From an uncultured Clostridium sp. (GTDB lineage: Bacteria; Bacillota; Clostridia; TANB77; CAG-508), in assembly GCA_900556135.1 (NCBI GenBank), contig USNR01000007.1:1-49061 (forward strand): DNA of 49,061 nt, in the 5' to 3' direction. Positions 23,574-32,491 of this stretch are shown here, in pieces. The position numbers were made by a program, and so were the translations under genes. Position 1 is the stretch's first letter; the number at the start of each line of letters is the position of its first letter. The notes beneath the pieces were generated by a model, which did no database searches, was not told where the DNA came from, and saw only the letters and a program-made list of their open reading frames with translations.

Positions 23574-25418
23574 TTATTCAACTGTTACAGATTTTGCAAG
23601 GTTCCTTGGTTTGTCTACATCTAATCCCTTATCTTTAGAAATGTAGTAAGATAGCAATTGAAGCGGAATTACAGACAATATAGGAGAGATTAATTCATCT
23701 GTTTCTGGTATATCTATAACATGGTCAAAGTTAACATTTGGCAATATTTGATTTGTTATAATTAAAGTTTTGGCACCTCTTGTAATAACTTCTTGTATGT
23801 TACTAATTGATTTTTCAACTAATTCTTTATCTGTAATTATTCCTATTACTGTAACACCATTTTCGATAAGTGCTATTGGACCATGTTTCAGTTCACCTGC
23901 TGCATATGCTTCAGAGTGAATGTACGAAATTTCTTTAAGCTTTAAGGAACCTTCTAGAGCAACATTATAGTCGTTACCTCTTCCTAAAAAGAACATGTCT
24001 TTTTGAGTATATATTTTATCTGCAAATTCTTTAATTTTTTCAGCCTTTTCTAAAACAGCTTCAATTTTAGAAGGTAAATCAAGTATTTCAGATTTTAGAT
24101 TTTCTAATCCTTTTTCAGGATATGAACCTAAAATCTCAGCAAAATAGATTCCTAAAATTGCTATAAGTACAACTTGAGATGTATATGCCTTTGTAGAAGC
24201 AACAGCAATTTCTGGACCAGCATGAGTGTAAACCGTGTAATCTGCTTCTCTAGTTATAGAACTACCTATAACATTAGAAATGGCTAAAGTTTTAGAGCCT
24301 TTTGATTTAGCAAGACGAAGTGCAGCCAGTGTGTCTGCAGTTTCTCCAGATTGACTAACATAAATACATAAAGTTTTTTCATCAATTATTGGGTCCATAT
24401 ATCTAAATTCGGATGCAATATCTACTTCAACAGGAATCCTGCATAATTTCTCTATAACTTTTTTCCCAATTAAGCCTGCATGCATAGCGGTTCCACAAGC
24501 TACTATAAATATTTTATTTATAGATTGAAGATATTCTTTGGAAATATCTATATCATTAAAACTACATTTCTCTCCAAGTTTGAATCTAGAACCTACAGTT
24601 TCTCTTATTGCTGTTGGTTGTTCATATATTTCTTTTAGCATGTAATCTTCATAGCCATTTTTTTCAGCACTAGAAGCGGCCCACTCAATATTTTTAATTT
24701 CTTTATTGTGAACATCTAGACTGCTATCATAAAAACTTACTTTGTCCTTTGTAATAAGGGCGAATTCATTATCATTTAAAAGATAAAATTCCTTTGTATA
24801 TTTTAAAACAGCAGGAATGTCAGATGCCACAAAGTTTTCTCCATTTCCTTTTCCTATTACTAAAGGACTATCTTTTCTAACAACTATAATACTGTCAGGA
24901 AATAAAGACGACATAACTTCTAATGCATAGCTTCCTTTTAAGTCGTCTATTGTACACTTTACAGCCTTTAGAAATCTATCAATCCCCTTAGAAATCTTAT
25001 CATTTGTAAAGTGATAATGTATTAAATTAGGAATAACTTCTGTATCAGTTTGAGATTTAAAAGTATATCCATTAGACTGCAAAAATTTTTTTAAGTCTGC
25101 ATAATTTTCAATAATTCCATTATGGACTACCGCAAATGTATTATGGCAATCCATATGAGGATGAGCATTTTCCTTAGAAGGGATACCATGAGTTGCCCAT
25201 CTAGTATGAGCTATTCCAATAGTACCTTTTAAATTTTTTACTCCATCTAAATTTTCTAAGTTAGCAACTCTACCCTTTTCTTTATTAATAACAATTTTAC
25301 AATCCTCTAAAGTTGCCATACCAGCAGAGTCATAGCCTCTATATTCTAAACTTAATAATCCATCAATTAAAACTTCTTTAGCTTTTTTATTTCCAACGTA
25401 TCCAACGATACCACACAT
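23574..25418 (-). CDS. glmS: Glutamine--fructose-6-phosphate aminotransferase
   Basis: This 614-aa enzyme makes glucosamine-6-phosphate for cell wall precursors. The N-terminal glutaminase domain begins MCGIVGYVG (catalytic Cys2) with RGYDSAGM and HTRWATHG. Two SIS sugar-isomerase domains follow (about 290-430 and 460-600) and the C-terminus ends PRNLAKSVTVE. The RBS taggagg is good. The leader is short and lacks the glmS ribozyme core that many Bacillota have. Confidence 0.97.
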   Translation of the reverse strand: MCGIVGYVGNKKAKEVLIDGLLSLEYRGYDSAGMATLEDCKIVINKEKGRVANLENLDGVKNLKGTIGIAHTRWATHGIPSKENAHPHMDCHNTFAVVHNGIIENYADLKKFLQSNGYTFKSQTDTEVIPNLIHYHFTNDKISKGIDRFLKAVKCTIDDLKGSYALEVMSSLFPDSIIVVRKDSPLVIGKGNGENFVASDIPAVLKYTKEFYLLNDNEFALITKDKVSFYDSSLDVHNKEIKNIEWAASSAEKNGYEDYMLKEIYEQPTAIRETVGSRFKLGEKCSFNDIDISKEYLQSINKIFIVACGTAMHAGLIGKKVIEKLCRIPVEVDIASEFRYMDPIIDEKTLCIYVSQSGETADTLAALRLAKSKGSKTLAISNVIGSSITREADYTVYTHAGPEIAVASTKAYTSQVVLIAILGIYFAEILGSYPEKGLENLKSEILDLPSKIEAVLEKAEKIKEFADKIYTQKDMFFLGRGNDYNVALEGSLKLKEISYIHSEAYAAGELKHGPIALIENGVTVIGIITDKELVEKSISNIQEVITRGAKTLIITNQILPNVNFDHVIDIPETDELISPILSVIPLQLLSYYISKDKGLDVDKPRNLAKSVTVE

Positions 25419-25441
25419 AAAAATACCTCCTAAACTAATTT

Positions 25442-25502
25442 AAGGTATATGGTACGGATATACCTTTATGATATTATATTACAGAATATAAAAAAATAGC
25501 AA
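25442..25502 (-). promoter_or_regulatory. glmS promoter and leader hairpin
   Basis: On the minus strand TTGCTA (25497-25502) and TATAAT (25473-25478) are 18 bp apart. A perfect 9-bp stem aaggtatat / atatacctt (25442-25466) follows at the probable 5' end of the mRNA and could be an operator or stabilising hairpin. Confidence 0.6.
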
Positions 25503-25585
25503 GTACATAAAAAGAACAAAACTGAAATTTTTAATTCTCAATCTTAACTTCAAATTTTATATTATAGTGCTTAATAAAATTGAAA

Positions 25586-25619
25586 ATCCAGAAGGCCACA
25601 AAATGTAGCACTTCTGGAT
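25586..25619 (-). terminator. Terminator of the 97-aa gene
   Basis: The stem atccagaag / cttctggat is followed on the minus strand by tttcaatttta. Confidence 0.65.
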
Positions 25620-25626
25620 GAGAATA

Positions 25627-25920
25627 TTACAAGCCAATAGAAAAATTTTCTAAAAAGCTCTGCATATCCTGGGACGTTTTAAAGACGAGTGTGAAAGATG
25701 CAACGGCATTAAGCTTTTTTGGAAAGTGGCTTAAAAACATACTATTATTGCTATCCGCTAATGTAGAAGGAATCACTGAAGGATAAGACCGTTGAATCCT
25801 TGTTATTAACGAGATAGCGGTAGAAATAATAATGTTGTTTACACTCACAGAGCCAACATAAATGTTAAGGTTAAGTGGGCTGCCTTGTTGCATTGCAATG
25901 CAAAGAGAAGAGTCGTCCAT
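25627..25920 (-). CDS. Small hypothetical protein, 97 aa, GC-richer than surroundings
   Basis: The family is not recognised. The RBS aggaggg lies just upstream of ATG. Alternating hydrophobic residues (LNLNIYVGSVSVNNIIISTA, then AVASFTLVFKT) suggest a mostly beta protein with helices. There is no signal peptide. Composition is higher in G/C than in glmS or uvrC on either side, as for the genes at 3310 and 19326. It is a solitary unit between a promoter-less 206-nt gap and the uvrC promoter. Confidence 0.6.
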   Translation of the reverse strand: MDDSSLCIAMQQGSPLNLNIYVGSVSVNNIIISTAISLITRIQRSYPSVIPSTLADSNNSMFLSHFPKKLNAVASFTLVFKTSQDMQSFLENFSIGL

Positions 25921-26040
25921 AAATTTCCCTCCTAAAAAAGTATATTAATATTATATAATATTTTACATAAAAAGTAAAGCGACATGAAGATATTTTTAGA
26001 AATGAAATACTGAAGATTAGTAGCTTTAAGCAGAAGAACC

Positions 26041-26070
26041 TTGAACAGAGAAACAGCAATGTGGTATAAT
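26041..26070 (+). promoter_or_regulatory. uvrC promoter
   Basis: TTGAAC (26041-26046) and TATAAT (26065-26070) are 18 bp apart, 20 nt before the uvrC start. Confidence 0.65.
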
Positions 26071-26090
26071 GATACTTAGAGGGAAAGAAA

Positions 26091-27938
26091 ATGTTTGATA
26101 TAGAAAAAGAGTTAAAAAAACTACCCGCAAAACCAGGAGTGTATATAATGCATGATAAAGATGACAATATTATATATGTTGGAAAAGCAGTAGTTTTAAG
26201 AAACAGAGTAAGGCAATATTTTAGAAAAAATAAAAAAACGCAAAGAATTCAAAACATGGTGGCTTTGATAGATCATTTTGAATACATAGTATGTGAAAAT
26301 GAAGCAGAGGCACTTATTTTAGAATGCAATTTAATAAAGAAAAATATGCCTAAATTCAACGTTTTATTAAAAGATGATAAAACATATCCATATATAAAAA
26401 TAAATGTAACAGCAGATTATCCAGACGTATATATTACAAGAAGAATATTGAATGATGGCGCAAAATATTTTGGACCATATGCAAATTCTGGTAGTGCAAA
26501 AGAAATGATAGAATTTATAAAATCGAGATATAAAATAAGACAATGTAAAAGTTTTAAATATAAGGACAGACCATGTTTAAACTACCATATAAAAAAATGT
26601 ATGGCACCATGTATGGGGTACTTATCTAAAGAAGAGTATCAGGAGCAAATAAAGCAAATAATAGCTATATTAGAAGGTAAAACAGATGAATTGATAAAAC
26701 AGCTAAAGCAAGAAATGAACCAAGCAGCTGAGGAGCTGAAATATGAAAAAGCTCAAGATTTACGAGATAAAATATATGCAATAGAAGCTATATCTCAAAA
26801 GCAAAAAGTATCTAATATTTCAGAAAATGATATAGATGTTATTGGAATCGCTAGAAATGAGCTTGAAGTTTGTATAGAAATGTTTTATGTTAGAAATAGC
26901 AAAATGATTGGAAGAAAACATTATTTTTTTAATGGACTAAATGATGAGGACGATGCAGAAATCTTATCAAGTTTTTTAAAACAATTTTATTTAGGAAAAC
27001 AAATATTACCTAATAAGATAATGATAAGAGAGGAGATTGAAGATAAAAATCTAATAGAAGAAACATTAACATCATTAGCAGGTAGAAAAGTTGAGATAAA
27101 AACTCCACAAAAAGGAGAAAAGTTAAGGCTAGTAGAAATGGCTGAACAAAATGCGAAAATCACTTTGGAAAACAAAGAAAAAGATAAGTATAATATCTTA
27201 ATGGAATTAAAAGACGTGTTAAAATTACAATCTATTCCTAGAAAGATAGAATGTTATGATATTTCAAACTTGTCTGGAACAAATGTGGTAGCTGGAATGT
27301 GTGTTATGCAGGATGGAATAATAAAAAAGAATTTGGCAAGAAGATTTAAAATTAAGGAAGTCGTTGGACAAGATGATCCTAAATGTATGGAAGAAGTAAT
27401 AACAAGGAGACTAAGACATTCCATTCTAGAACTAAATCAAGATAAGAGTAATGGCTTTGGAGAACTTCCAAATGTAATATTTGTTGATGGAGGAATTACA
27501 CAAATTAGAGCAGGAAAGCAAGCTATAGCCAATATAAATAAAGAGCTAAAAGAAGTTACAAAAGGAGAAGGAGAAGAAGAACAAAAACAAATAGAGATTC
27601 CGATTTTTGGAATGGTAAAAAATGATAAGCATCAAACAAGAGCATTAATGGATGAGAATAGGACAGAATTAAAAATATCAGAAAATTTATTAAATACTAT
27701 AACAATGTTTCAAGACAGTGTACATGATACAGCTATTGGATATCACAAAAAATTAAGAGATGAACAAGTAACAAAATCTGCATTAGATGAAATTAATGGG
27801 ATTGGTGTGGTAAAAAAAGTTGCGCTATTAAAGAAATATGGAAGTGTGGAAAACATAAAAAAGGCTTCAGTGGAAGATATAGCTCAAGTAAAAGGAATAA
27901 ATAAAAAGTTAGCTGAAGAAATAAAATTAAAGTTGTAA
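26091..27938 (+). CDS. uvrC: Excinuclease ABC subunit C
   Basis: This 615-aa nucleotide-excision-repair endonuclease makes the two incisions around a lesion with UvrB. The GIY-YIG domain is at the N-terminus (GVYIMHD...IIYVGKA). The UvrB-binding UVR motif is near 205-235. The RNase H-like C-terminal nuclease is seen in YDISNLSGTNVVAGM and NVIFVDGGITQI, and a helix-hairpin-helix pair ends the protein (INGIGVVKKVALLKKYG). No uvrA or uvrB is nearby. Confidence 0.96.
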   Translation: MFDIEKELKKLPAKPGVYIMHDKDDNIIYVGKAVVLRNRVRQYFRKNKKTQRIQNMVALIDHFEYIVCENEAEALILECNLIKKNMPKFNVLLKDDKTYPYIKINVTADYPDVYITRRILNDGAKYFGPYANSGSAKEMIEFIKSRYKIRQCKSFKYKDRPCLNYHIKKCMAPCMGYLSKEEYQEQIKQIIAILEGKTDELIKQLKQEMNQAAEELKYEKAQDLRDKIYAIEAISQKQKVSNISENDIDVIGIARNELEVCIEMFYVRNSKMIGRKHYFFNGLNDEDDAEILSSFLKQFYLGKQILPNKIMIREEIEDKNLIEETLTSLAGRKVEIKTPQKGEKLRLVEMAEQNAKITLENKEKDKYNILMELKDVLKLQSIPRKIECYDISNLSGTNVVAGMCVMQDGIIKKNLARRFKIKEVVGQDDPKCMEEVITRRLRHSILELNQDKSNGFGELPNVIFVDGGITQIRAGKQAIANINKELKEVTKGEGEEEQKQIEIPIFGMVKNDKHQTRALMDENRTELKISENLLNTITMFQDSVHDTAIGYHKKLRDEQVTKSALDEINGIGVVKKVALLKKYGSVENIKKASVEDIAQVKGINKKLAEEIKLKL

Positions 27939-28105
27939 ATAGAGATAATAAATAGCAAAAAAACGAAATTTGAAGCAAATGGTTGATAAGTATCTTATTA
28001 TAAGAAAATTTGAAGTACGAAAGTAGTAATATATAGTAATAAATGGAATATAAATATAATATCAAGAATATTAATAGAAGGCATTTGCCTAAAAAGGGGG
28101 ATATT

Positions 28106-28303
28106 ATGGAATATTCTAAAGATATTATAATAGGGTTAAATTATTTAAATGGAGAGGACAAGCAGGCGAAAGAAAAAAGTAGAGTAATGAGGTTTATGAA
28201 TGAACATAAATTTATAACTTCAATAACTATCACCTGCTTGATTTTGATAATACTAGACTGTTTTTTAGTTTATAACTTTATTGAATTACTACAGGAATTT
28301 TAA
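28106..28303 (+). CDS. Small single-span membrane protein, 65 aa
   Basis: Not recognised. The start is ATG 28106 because aaaggggg lies just before it; the upstream frame start at 28043 has no RBS. Residues about 38-60 (FITSITITCLILIILDCFLVY) form one membrane span, preceded by a charged cytoplasmic-type stretch. It follows uvrC by 167 nt, and a promoter for the next gene overlaps its 3' flank. Confidence 0.6.
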   Translation: MEYSKDIIIGLNYLNGEDKQAKEKSRVMRFMNEHKFITSITITCLILIILDCFLVYNFIELLQEF

Positions 28304-28307
28304 GAAC

Positions 28308-28336
28308 TTGTACAAATAGCCATTTTTTGCTATAAT
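28308..28336 (+). promoter_or_regulatory. Promoter for methyltransferase-pseudouridine synthase pair
   Basis: TTGTAC (28308-28313) and TATAAT (28331-28336) are 17 bp apart. Confidence 0.65.
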
Positions 28337-28374
28337 TAAAAATATGATAAATAGATATTGATGGGAGAAATTAG

Positions 28375-29253
28375 ATGAAGTTAGCAAATAATTGGAAAGA
28401 TTATGAGATTTTAGATATGGCAAATGGAGAAAAATTAGAAAGATGGAAAGACATTATACTAGTAAGACCAGATCCACAAATTATTTGGAATGAAAAACAA
28501 TTTCCAAATAAATGGAAAAATGCAAATGCCAGATATGATAGAAGTAATACTGGAGGAGGCCATTGGGACTATAAAAATAAACTTCCAGAAAGCTGGCAGT
28601 TAAGATACAAAAATTTAACATTTAATATAAAACCAATGGGATTTAAACATACAGGACTATTTCCAGAACAAGCAGTTAACTGGGATTGGATGATTGATAA
28701 AATTTCAAAAACCATAAAAAATCAAAAAAGAGAGGTAAAGGTTTTAAATTTATTTGCATATACAGGAGGAGCGACAGTTGCGTGTTTATCAGCAGGAGCT
28801 TCAGTTTGTCATGTAGATAGTTCAAAAGGAATGGTTTCATGGGCAAAAGAAAACGTTGAAAGTTCTGGATTGAAAGAAAGACCAGTAAGATATATAGTAG
28901 ATGATGTTATTAAATTTGTAAATAGAGAGATAAGACGAGGCAACAAATATGATGCAATAATAATGGATCCACCTTCATATGGCAGAGGTGCAAACGGAGA
29001 GGTATGGAAGTTTGAAGAAAACATAGGAGAATTAATAAATCTATGTATGCAAGTTTTATCAGATAAGCCATTATTTTTCTTAATAAATTCATATACAACA
29101 GGGATATCAAGTATGGTATTAGAAAATTTGCTTAAGATAAACATGAGAAGTAATAAGTTGAGAGGCAATTTTGAAAATGGAGAAATAGGAATCCCAATGA
29201 CAAATTCAGATCTAATTCTACCATGTGGAATATATGCAAGGTGGGAGAGCTAA
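28375..29253 (+). CDS. Class I SAM-dependent methyltransferase (RlmI/RlmL-like)
   Basis: This 292-aa protein has VLNLFAYTGGATVACLSAG near 121 (SAM-binding motif I), HVDSSKGMVSWAKEN (motif II) and DPPSYGRG near 200 (catalytic motif). These match the 23S rRNA cytosine methyltransferase group related to RlmI, but the N-terminal PUA domain is absent. The substrate is probably rRNA. The pairing with a pseudouridine synthase (1 nt between stop and start) supports an RNA-modification role. Confidence 0.85.
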   Translation: MKLANNWKDYEILDMANGEKLERWKDIILVRPDPQIIWNEKQFPNKWKNANARYDRSNTGGGHWDYKNKLPESWQLRYKNLTFNIKPMGFKHTGLFPEQAVNWDWMIDKISKTIKNQKREVKVLNLFAYTGGATVACLSAGASVCHVDSSKGMVSWAKENVESSGLKERPVRYIVDDVIKFVNREIRRGNKYDAIIMDPPSYGRGANGEVWKFEENIGELINLCMQVLSDKPLFFLINSYTTGISSMVLENLLKINMRSNKLRGNFENGEIGIPMTNSDLILPCGIYARWES

Positions 29254-29254
29254 A

Positions 29255-29938
29255 ATGGAAGAGAATATAAAGCTAAAAATACTATATGAAGATAACCATA
29301 TAATAGTTGTAGAAAAGCCTGTTAATATACCATCACAAGGAGATAAAACAGGTGACATAGATATGCTTACAATAATAAAAAGATATCTAAAAGAAAAATA
29401 CAACAAGCCAGGAAATGTATATTTAGGACTTGTACATAGGTTGGATAGACCTGTTGGAGGGGTTATGGTATTTGCAAAAACATCAAAGGCAGCAGCAAGA
29501 TTAAGCGAGCAAGTACGAAATAAAGACTTTAGAAAAAGATATTTAGTAATTGTAAACGGAAAATTTGAGGAAAGAAAAGGAACGTTACAAGACTATTTGC
29601 TGAAAAATGAAAAAAATAACATGAGTAAAGTTGTAAAAGAGGGCACTAAAAATGCTAAATTAGCAATTCTGGATTATGAAGTAATAAAATATGATCCTGA
29701 GCTAAATTTATCAGTACTAAAAATTGATTTACATACGGGAAGACACCATCAAATAAGAGTTCAACTATCAAGTAGAGGACATAGCATATATGGAGATCAA
29801 AAATATGGAGGACGAGGACATGGAAAGCAGATATGTTTATGGGCATATCAGTTGACATTATTTCATCCAATAACCAAAGAAGAAATGACATTTACATCAA
29901 TGCCAGTAAAAGAAAAAAGTTGGAAAATATTAGAATAA
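29255..29938 (+). CDS. RluA-family pseudouridine synthase
   Basis: This 227-aa enzyme isomerises uridine in rRNA or tRNA. The catalytic motif is LVHRLDRPVGGVMVFAKT (Asp in HRLDR near residue 66), and LHTGRHHQIRVQLSSRGHSI follows. There is no N-terminal S4 domain, so this is the short RluA/RluC-like form. The start at ATG 29255 lies 1 nt after the methyltransferase stop, indicating translational coupling. Confidence 0.92.
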   Translation: MEENIKLKILYEDNHIIVVEKPVNIPSQGDKTGDIDMLTIIKRYLKEKYNKPGNVYLGLVHRLDRPVGGVMVFAKTSKAAARLSEQVRNKDFRKRYLVIVNGKFEERKGTLQDYLLKNEKNNMSKVVKEGTKNAKLAILDYEVIKYDPELNLSVLKIDLHTGRHHQIRVQLSSRGHSIYGDQKYGGRGHGKQICLWAYQLTLFHPITKEEMTFTSMPVKEKSWKILE

Positions 29939-29961
29939 AAATAGAACAAATTAAATTATAC

Positions 29962-29993
29962 ATTAAAACCACGGATTAATCCGTGGTTTTAAT
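29962..29993 (+). terminator. Terminator after the pseudouridine synthase gene
   Basis: A perfect palindrome (attaaaaccacgg and its complement) has a T run in the descending arm. The ~250 nt from here to agrB hold no convincing gene; a 29-codon frame at 30017 is too short to support. Confidence 0.8.
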
Positions 29994-30244
29994 ATTGATA
30001 GAAGGAACACTAACAAATGTATATAAAAAATTTAGATACAATAAATAATGCTTTACAGGATGTTTGGAAACTTATTAGAGAACAGGAGTACGAAAAGACT
30101 TTATGAAATGGTCGATTTTATATATGAAAATAAAAAGGTAGAATAAAAATAGAGATACATATATGCATAAGCAAAATTTGTAATAAAACAGAAAAAAGAG
30201 TCGAAAAATGTAATAATATAGTGACAACGAAAGAGGTGAGCAAA

Positions 30245-30871
30245 ATGATAGATAAAATTTGCGAATACCTAACAGGAGCAATCCGCAAGAAAATGCCAGA
30301 GATAGATGACGAGAGAGCTGAGGTAATAATGTATGGATTGCAATTGCTAATAGGCGAGGTGCCGAAACTGATTTTACTATTTACAGTAGCAATAGTATTA
30401 AAAATTGGTTGGTTAGTAATATTTGCATACTTAACAATGTTGCCATATAAGATAGTTGCAGGAGGTTTTCATTTAAAAACACACATAGGTTGCACAATTG
30501 GAACTTTTGTAGTTTACTTTGGCAATTCAATATTAAGTCAAAATATAACATTTGAACCAATATATACAAAATATATTATAGCTGGTTTAATATGGATATT
30601 ATCAATAATAATGATTTCTTTATATGCACCAGCAGATACCATTAATTTGCCAATATTAAGAAGAAAAGAAAGAAATGCAAAAAGAATACTGTCATACATT
30701 TTTGCAAGCATAACACTAATATGTTCGCTTATAATAAAAAATGAAGTATTATCAAATATATTATTATTTAATGTTTTAATAGAATCAATTTCTATATCAA
30801 GATTAGCATATATGCTAACAAAAAATGAATATGGATACGAAACTTACTTAAAACAAAATCAATTAGATTAA
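30245..30871 (+). CDS. agrB: AgrB-family peptide-processing protease
   Basis: This 208-aa integral membrane cysteine endopeptidase cuts and cyclises the AgrD precursor into an autoinducing peptide. The catalytic pair is visible as FHLKTHIGC (His and Cys seven residues apart), within YKIVAGGFHLKTHIGC. Five to six membrane segments follow. The start is ATG 30245 after agaggtg; the upstream start at 30221 lacks an RBS. agrD follows after 63 nt. Confidence 0.92.
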   Translation: MIDKICEYLTGAIRKKMPEIDDERAEVIMYGLQLLIGEVPKLILLFTVAIVLKIGWLVIFAYLTMLPYKIVAGGFHLKTHIGCTIGTFVVYFGNSILSQNITFEPIYTKYIIAGLIWILSIIMISLYAPADTINLPILRRKERNAKRILSYIFASITLICSLIIKNEVLSNILLFNVLIESISISRLAYMLTKNEYGYETYLKQNQLD

Positions 30872-30934
30872 TAAAGCATTAGCCGGCAATGCGTTATTAT
30901 ATAAATTTCTTGTTAGATAAAGGGAGGAAGAAAT

Positions 30935-31054
30935 ATGTTAAAATTAGTAGCAAAAATAGCAGAAAAATATGGAAAGAGTACAAACAGTGCATGTTTTATA
31001 TGGGGAATATTCCATCAACCAAAGATGCCTGCATCATTAATAAAAAAAGATTAA
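30935..31054 (+). CDS. agrD: AgrD-like autoinducing peptide precursor
   Basis: This 39-aa precursor follows a strong RBS (agggagg). It has the three AgrD parts: an amphipathic N-terminal helix (MLKLVAKIAEKYGKS), a core with the ring cysteine (NSACFIWGIF) and a C-terminal recognition tail (HQPKMPASL). The tail matches the HQP..PxxL pattern of clostridial AgrD. Cys20 is the thiolactone residue. If cleavage falls before HQP as in Clostridium perfringens, the ring would contain seven residues (CFIWGIF) rather than the usual five. Confidence 0.9.
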   Translation: MLKLVAKIAEKYGKSTNSACFIWGIFHQPKMPASLIKKD

Positions 31055-31086
31055 TAAATTAAAATTTCTCAAAACAACAAAACACA

Positions 31087-31120
31087 AAAACAAGATAGCC
31101 TATAAAAGCTATCTTGTTTT
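31087..31120. terminator. Bidirectional terminator between agrBD and agrAC
   Basis: The perfect 13-bp stem aaaacaagatagc / gctatcttgtttt has A/T tracts on both sides and lies between the convergent units. Confidence 0.9.
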
Positions 31121-31141
31121 ATGATATGTATTGAAGTGATA

Positions 31142-32491
31142 TTACTCATTATATATTTCTAATTGTTGTTTAAAGAATTCATCAGATTTTGTTGTGAATC
31201 TTGCTAAATTTTTATGTCTTTTTATTATTTTATCAACTTCCCATAATCCTAATCCAGTGTTTTTAGGTTTAGTTGAATAGCCTTTTTCATAAATTTTGTC
31301 TATATTTACATCTTTGTTTTTATATGTGTTTTCAATAACTAAAAGTTGACGATTTTGTCTTAAATCATTTCTAATACTAACATTAATTAACTTATTATCA
31401 CATTCAGATGCAGCTTCTATTGCATTATCCATTAATATTCCAAGAATTCTAGTAAATTCGTAAATCTCCATATGCAAATTATTAAAATCTATAAAAGTTT
31501 CTAGATTAATTTTTATTCCTAAATTATCTGCTTTATAATATTTATTGGCAAGAACAGCATATACAGCAGGACTATTAATAGAATCTGGATTTAAAGAGCT
31601 TAAATTATTAACTTGTGAACAATCCTGTAATAGCTGTTTATAATATTTTCTTAAGCCTTCCAAATCATCTGTTTCAACGTATCCACCAATACCAGCAATA
31701 ATATTAGAAAAGTCATGTTTAAAAGCTCTAATATTATCATGTAAGATTTGCAAAGTTTTGTTATATAATTTCTCTTGTTCTAAGTCTGCAGAAGTCTTTT
31801 CTAATTTCATTGTTTTTATCATGCTGTAAATACTTAAGAAGAAATAAGCAATTAAAGAGCATGCATTTATAATTACTATAGGTAGAGGAAAATCACTTGT
31901 GTAGAAGACACCTAAATACATTTGCATAAATATTACTATAGTAGCAAATATAATATTGACTATCAGAATGAATTTATTCTTTCTACCGATATTATCAAAA
32001 ACATATATATTAAAATTAAATCTTTTAAATAATTTACAAAATAAAAATAGTAAGATATAAATCGATAATGTTATAGTTAGCCTAAATATTGGAATATTAG
32101 CGCAGATTTCATAGTCTAATTTGAAAATAAGAAGAACAATTCTAGCAAATATCATTTCTAAAATTGTTATGAAGATGACAGGCAAAAATTCTGCTAAAAT
32201 ACCTTTGAAAAAAGAACAGTTAAATATAAACATAGCGGCAAAAGGTATACCAACAAGAGTGATTATATTACCATATGGCTTAGGAATTAAAAGAGTACAA
32301 ATTATTCCTAGGATTGCAATAAAAAATATATACATTATTTTTTGCTTTGTTGTAGCTTTAATATTTAATACAGTAATAGAAAGTAATGTTGATACATAAG
32401 CCTCAACGAAAGTTAAAGGTATTGATAAAATATTAATTAAAATTTCATTTTCTGTTGTTAATGCTGTCCAGATATTATTTAATAGTTCCAT
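31142..32491 (-). CDS. agrC: AgrC-like sensor histidine kinase
   Basis: This 449-aa quorum-sensing kinase has about six to seven N-terminal membrane segments (to ~residue 215), then a coiled segment and a DHp helix with FKHDFSNII (phospho-acceptor His). A GHKL ATPase domain follows, with the N box DNAIEAASECD and the G box GLGLWEV. This is the HPK10 group typical of peptide pheromone receptors. The start codon overlaps the last 17 nt of agrA, indicating coupling. It is transcribed toward agrBD. Confidence 0.9.
   Translation of the reverse strand: MELLNNIWTALTTENEILINILSIPLTFVEAYVSTLLSITVLNIKATTKQKIMYIFFIAILGIICTLLIPKPYGNIITLVGIPFAAMFIFNCSFFKGILAEFLPVIFITILEMIFARIVLLIFKLDYEICANIPIFRLTITLSIYILLFLFCKLFKRFNFNIYVFDNIGRKNKFILIVNIIFATIVIFMQMYLGVFYTSDFPLPIVIINACSLIAYFFLSIYSMIKTMKLEKTSADLEQEKLYNKTLQILHDNIRAFKHDFSNIIAGIGGYVETDDLEGLRKYYKQLLQDCSQVNNLSSLNPDSINSPAVYAVLANKYYKADNLGIKINLETFIDFNNLHMEIYEFTRILGILMDNAIEAASECDNKLINVSIRNDLRQNRQLLVIENTYKNKDVNIDKIYEKGYSTKPKNTGLGLWEVDKIIKRHKNLARFTTKSDEFFKQQLEIYNE

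Noticed and set aside
25419..25626. Possible glmS ribozyme upstream of glmS
   Set aside because: The leader is short and AT-rich and lacks the conserved GC-rich ribozyme core.
30017..30106. 29-codon ORF and a following out-of-frame 21-codon stretch before agrB
   Set aside because: Too short, weak RBS and no similarity that I recognise; it could be a remnant but cannot be supported.
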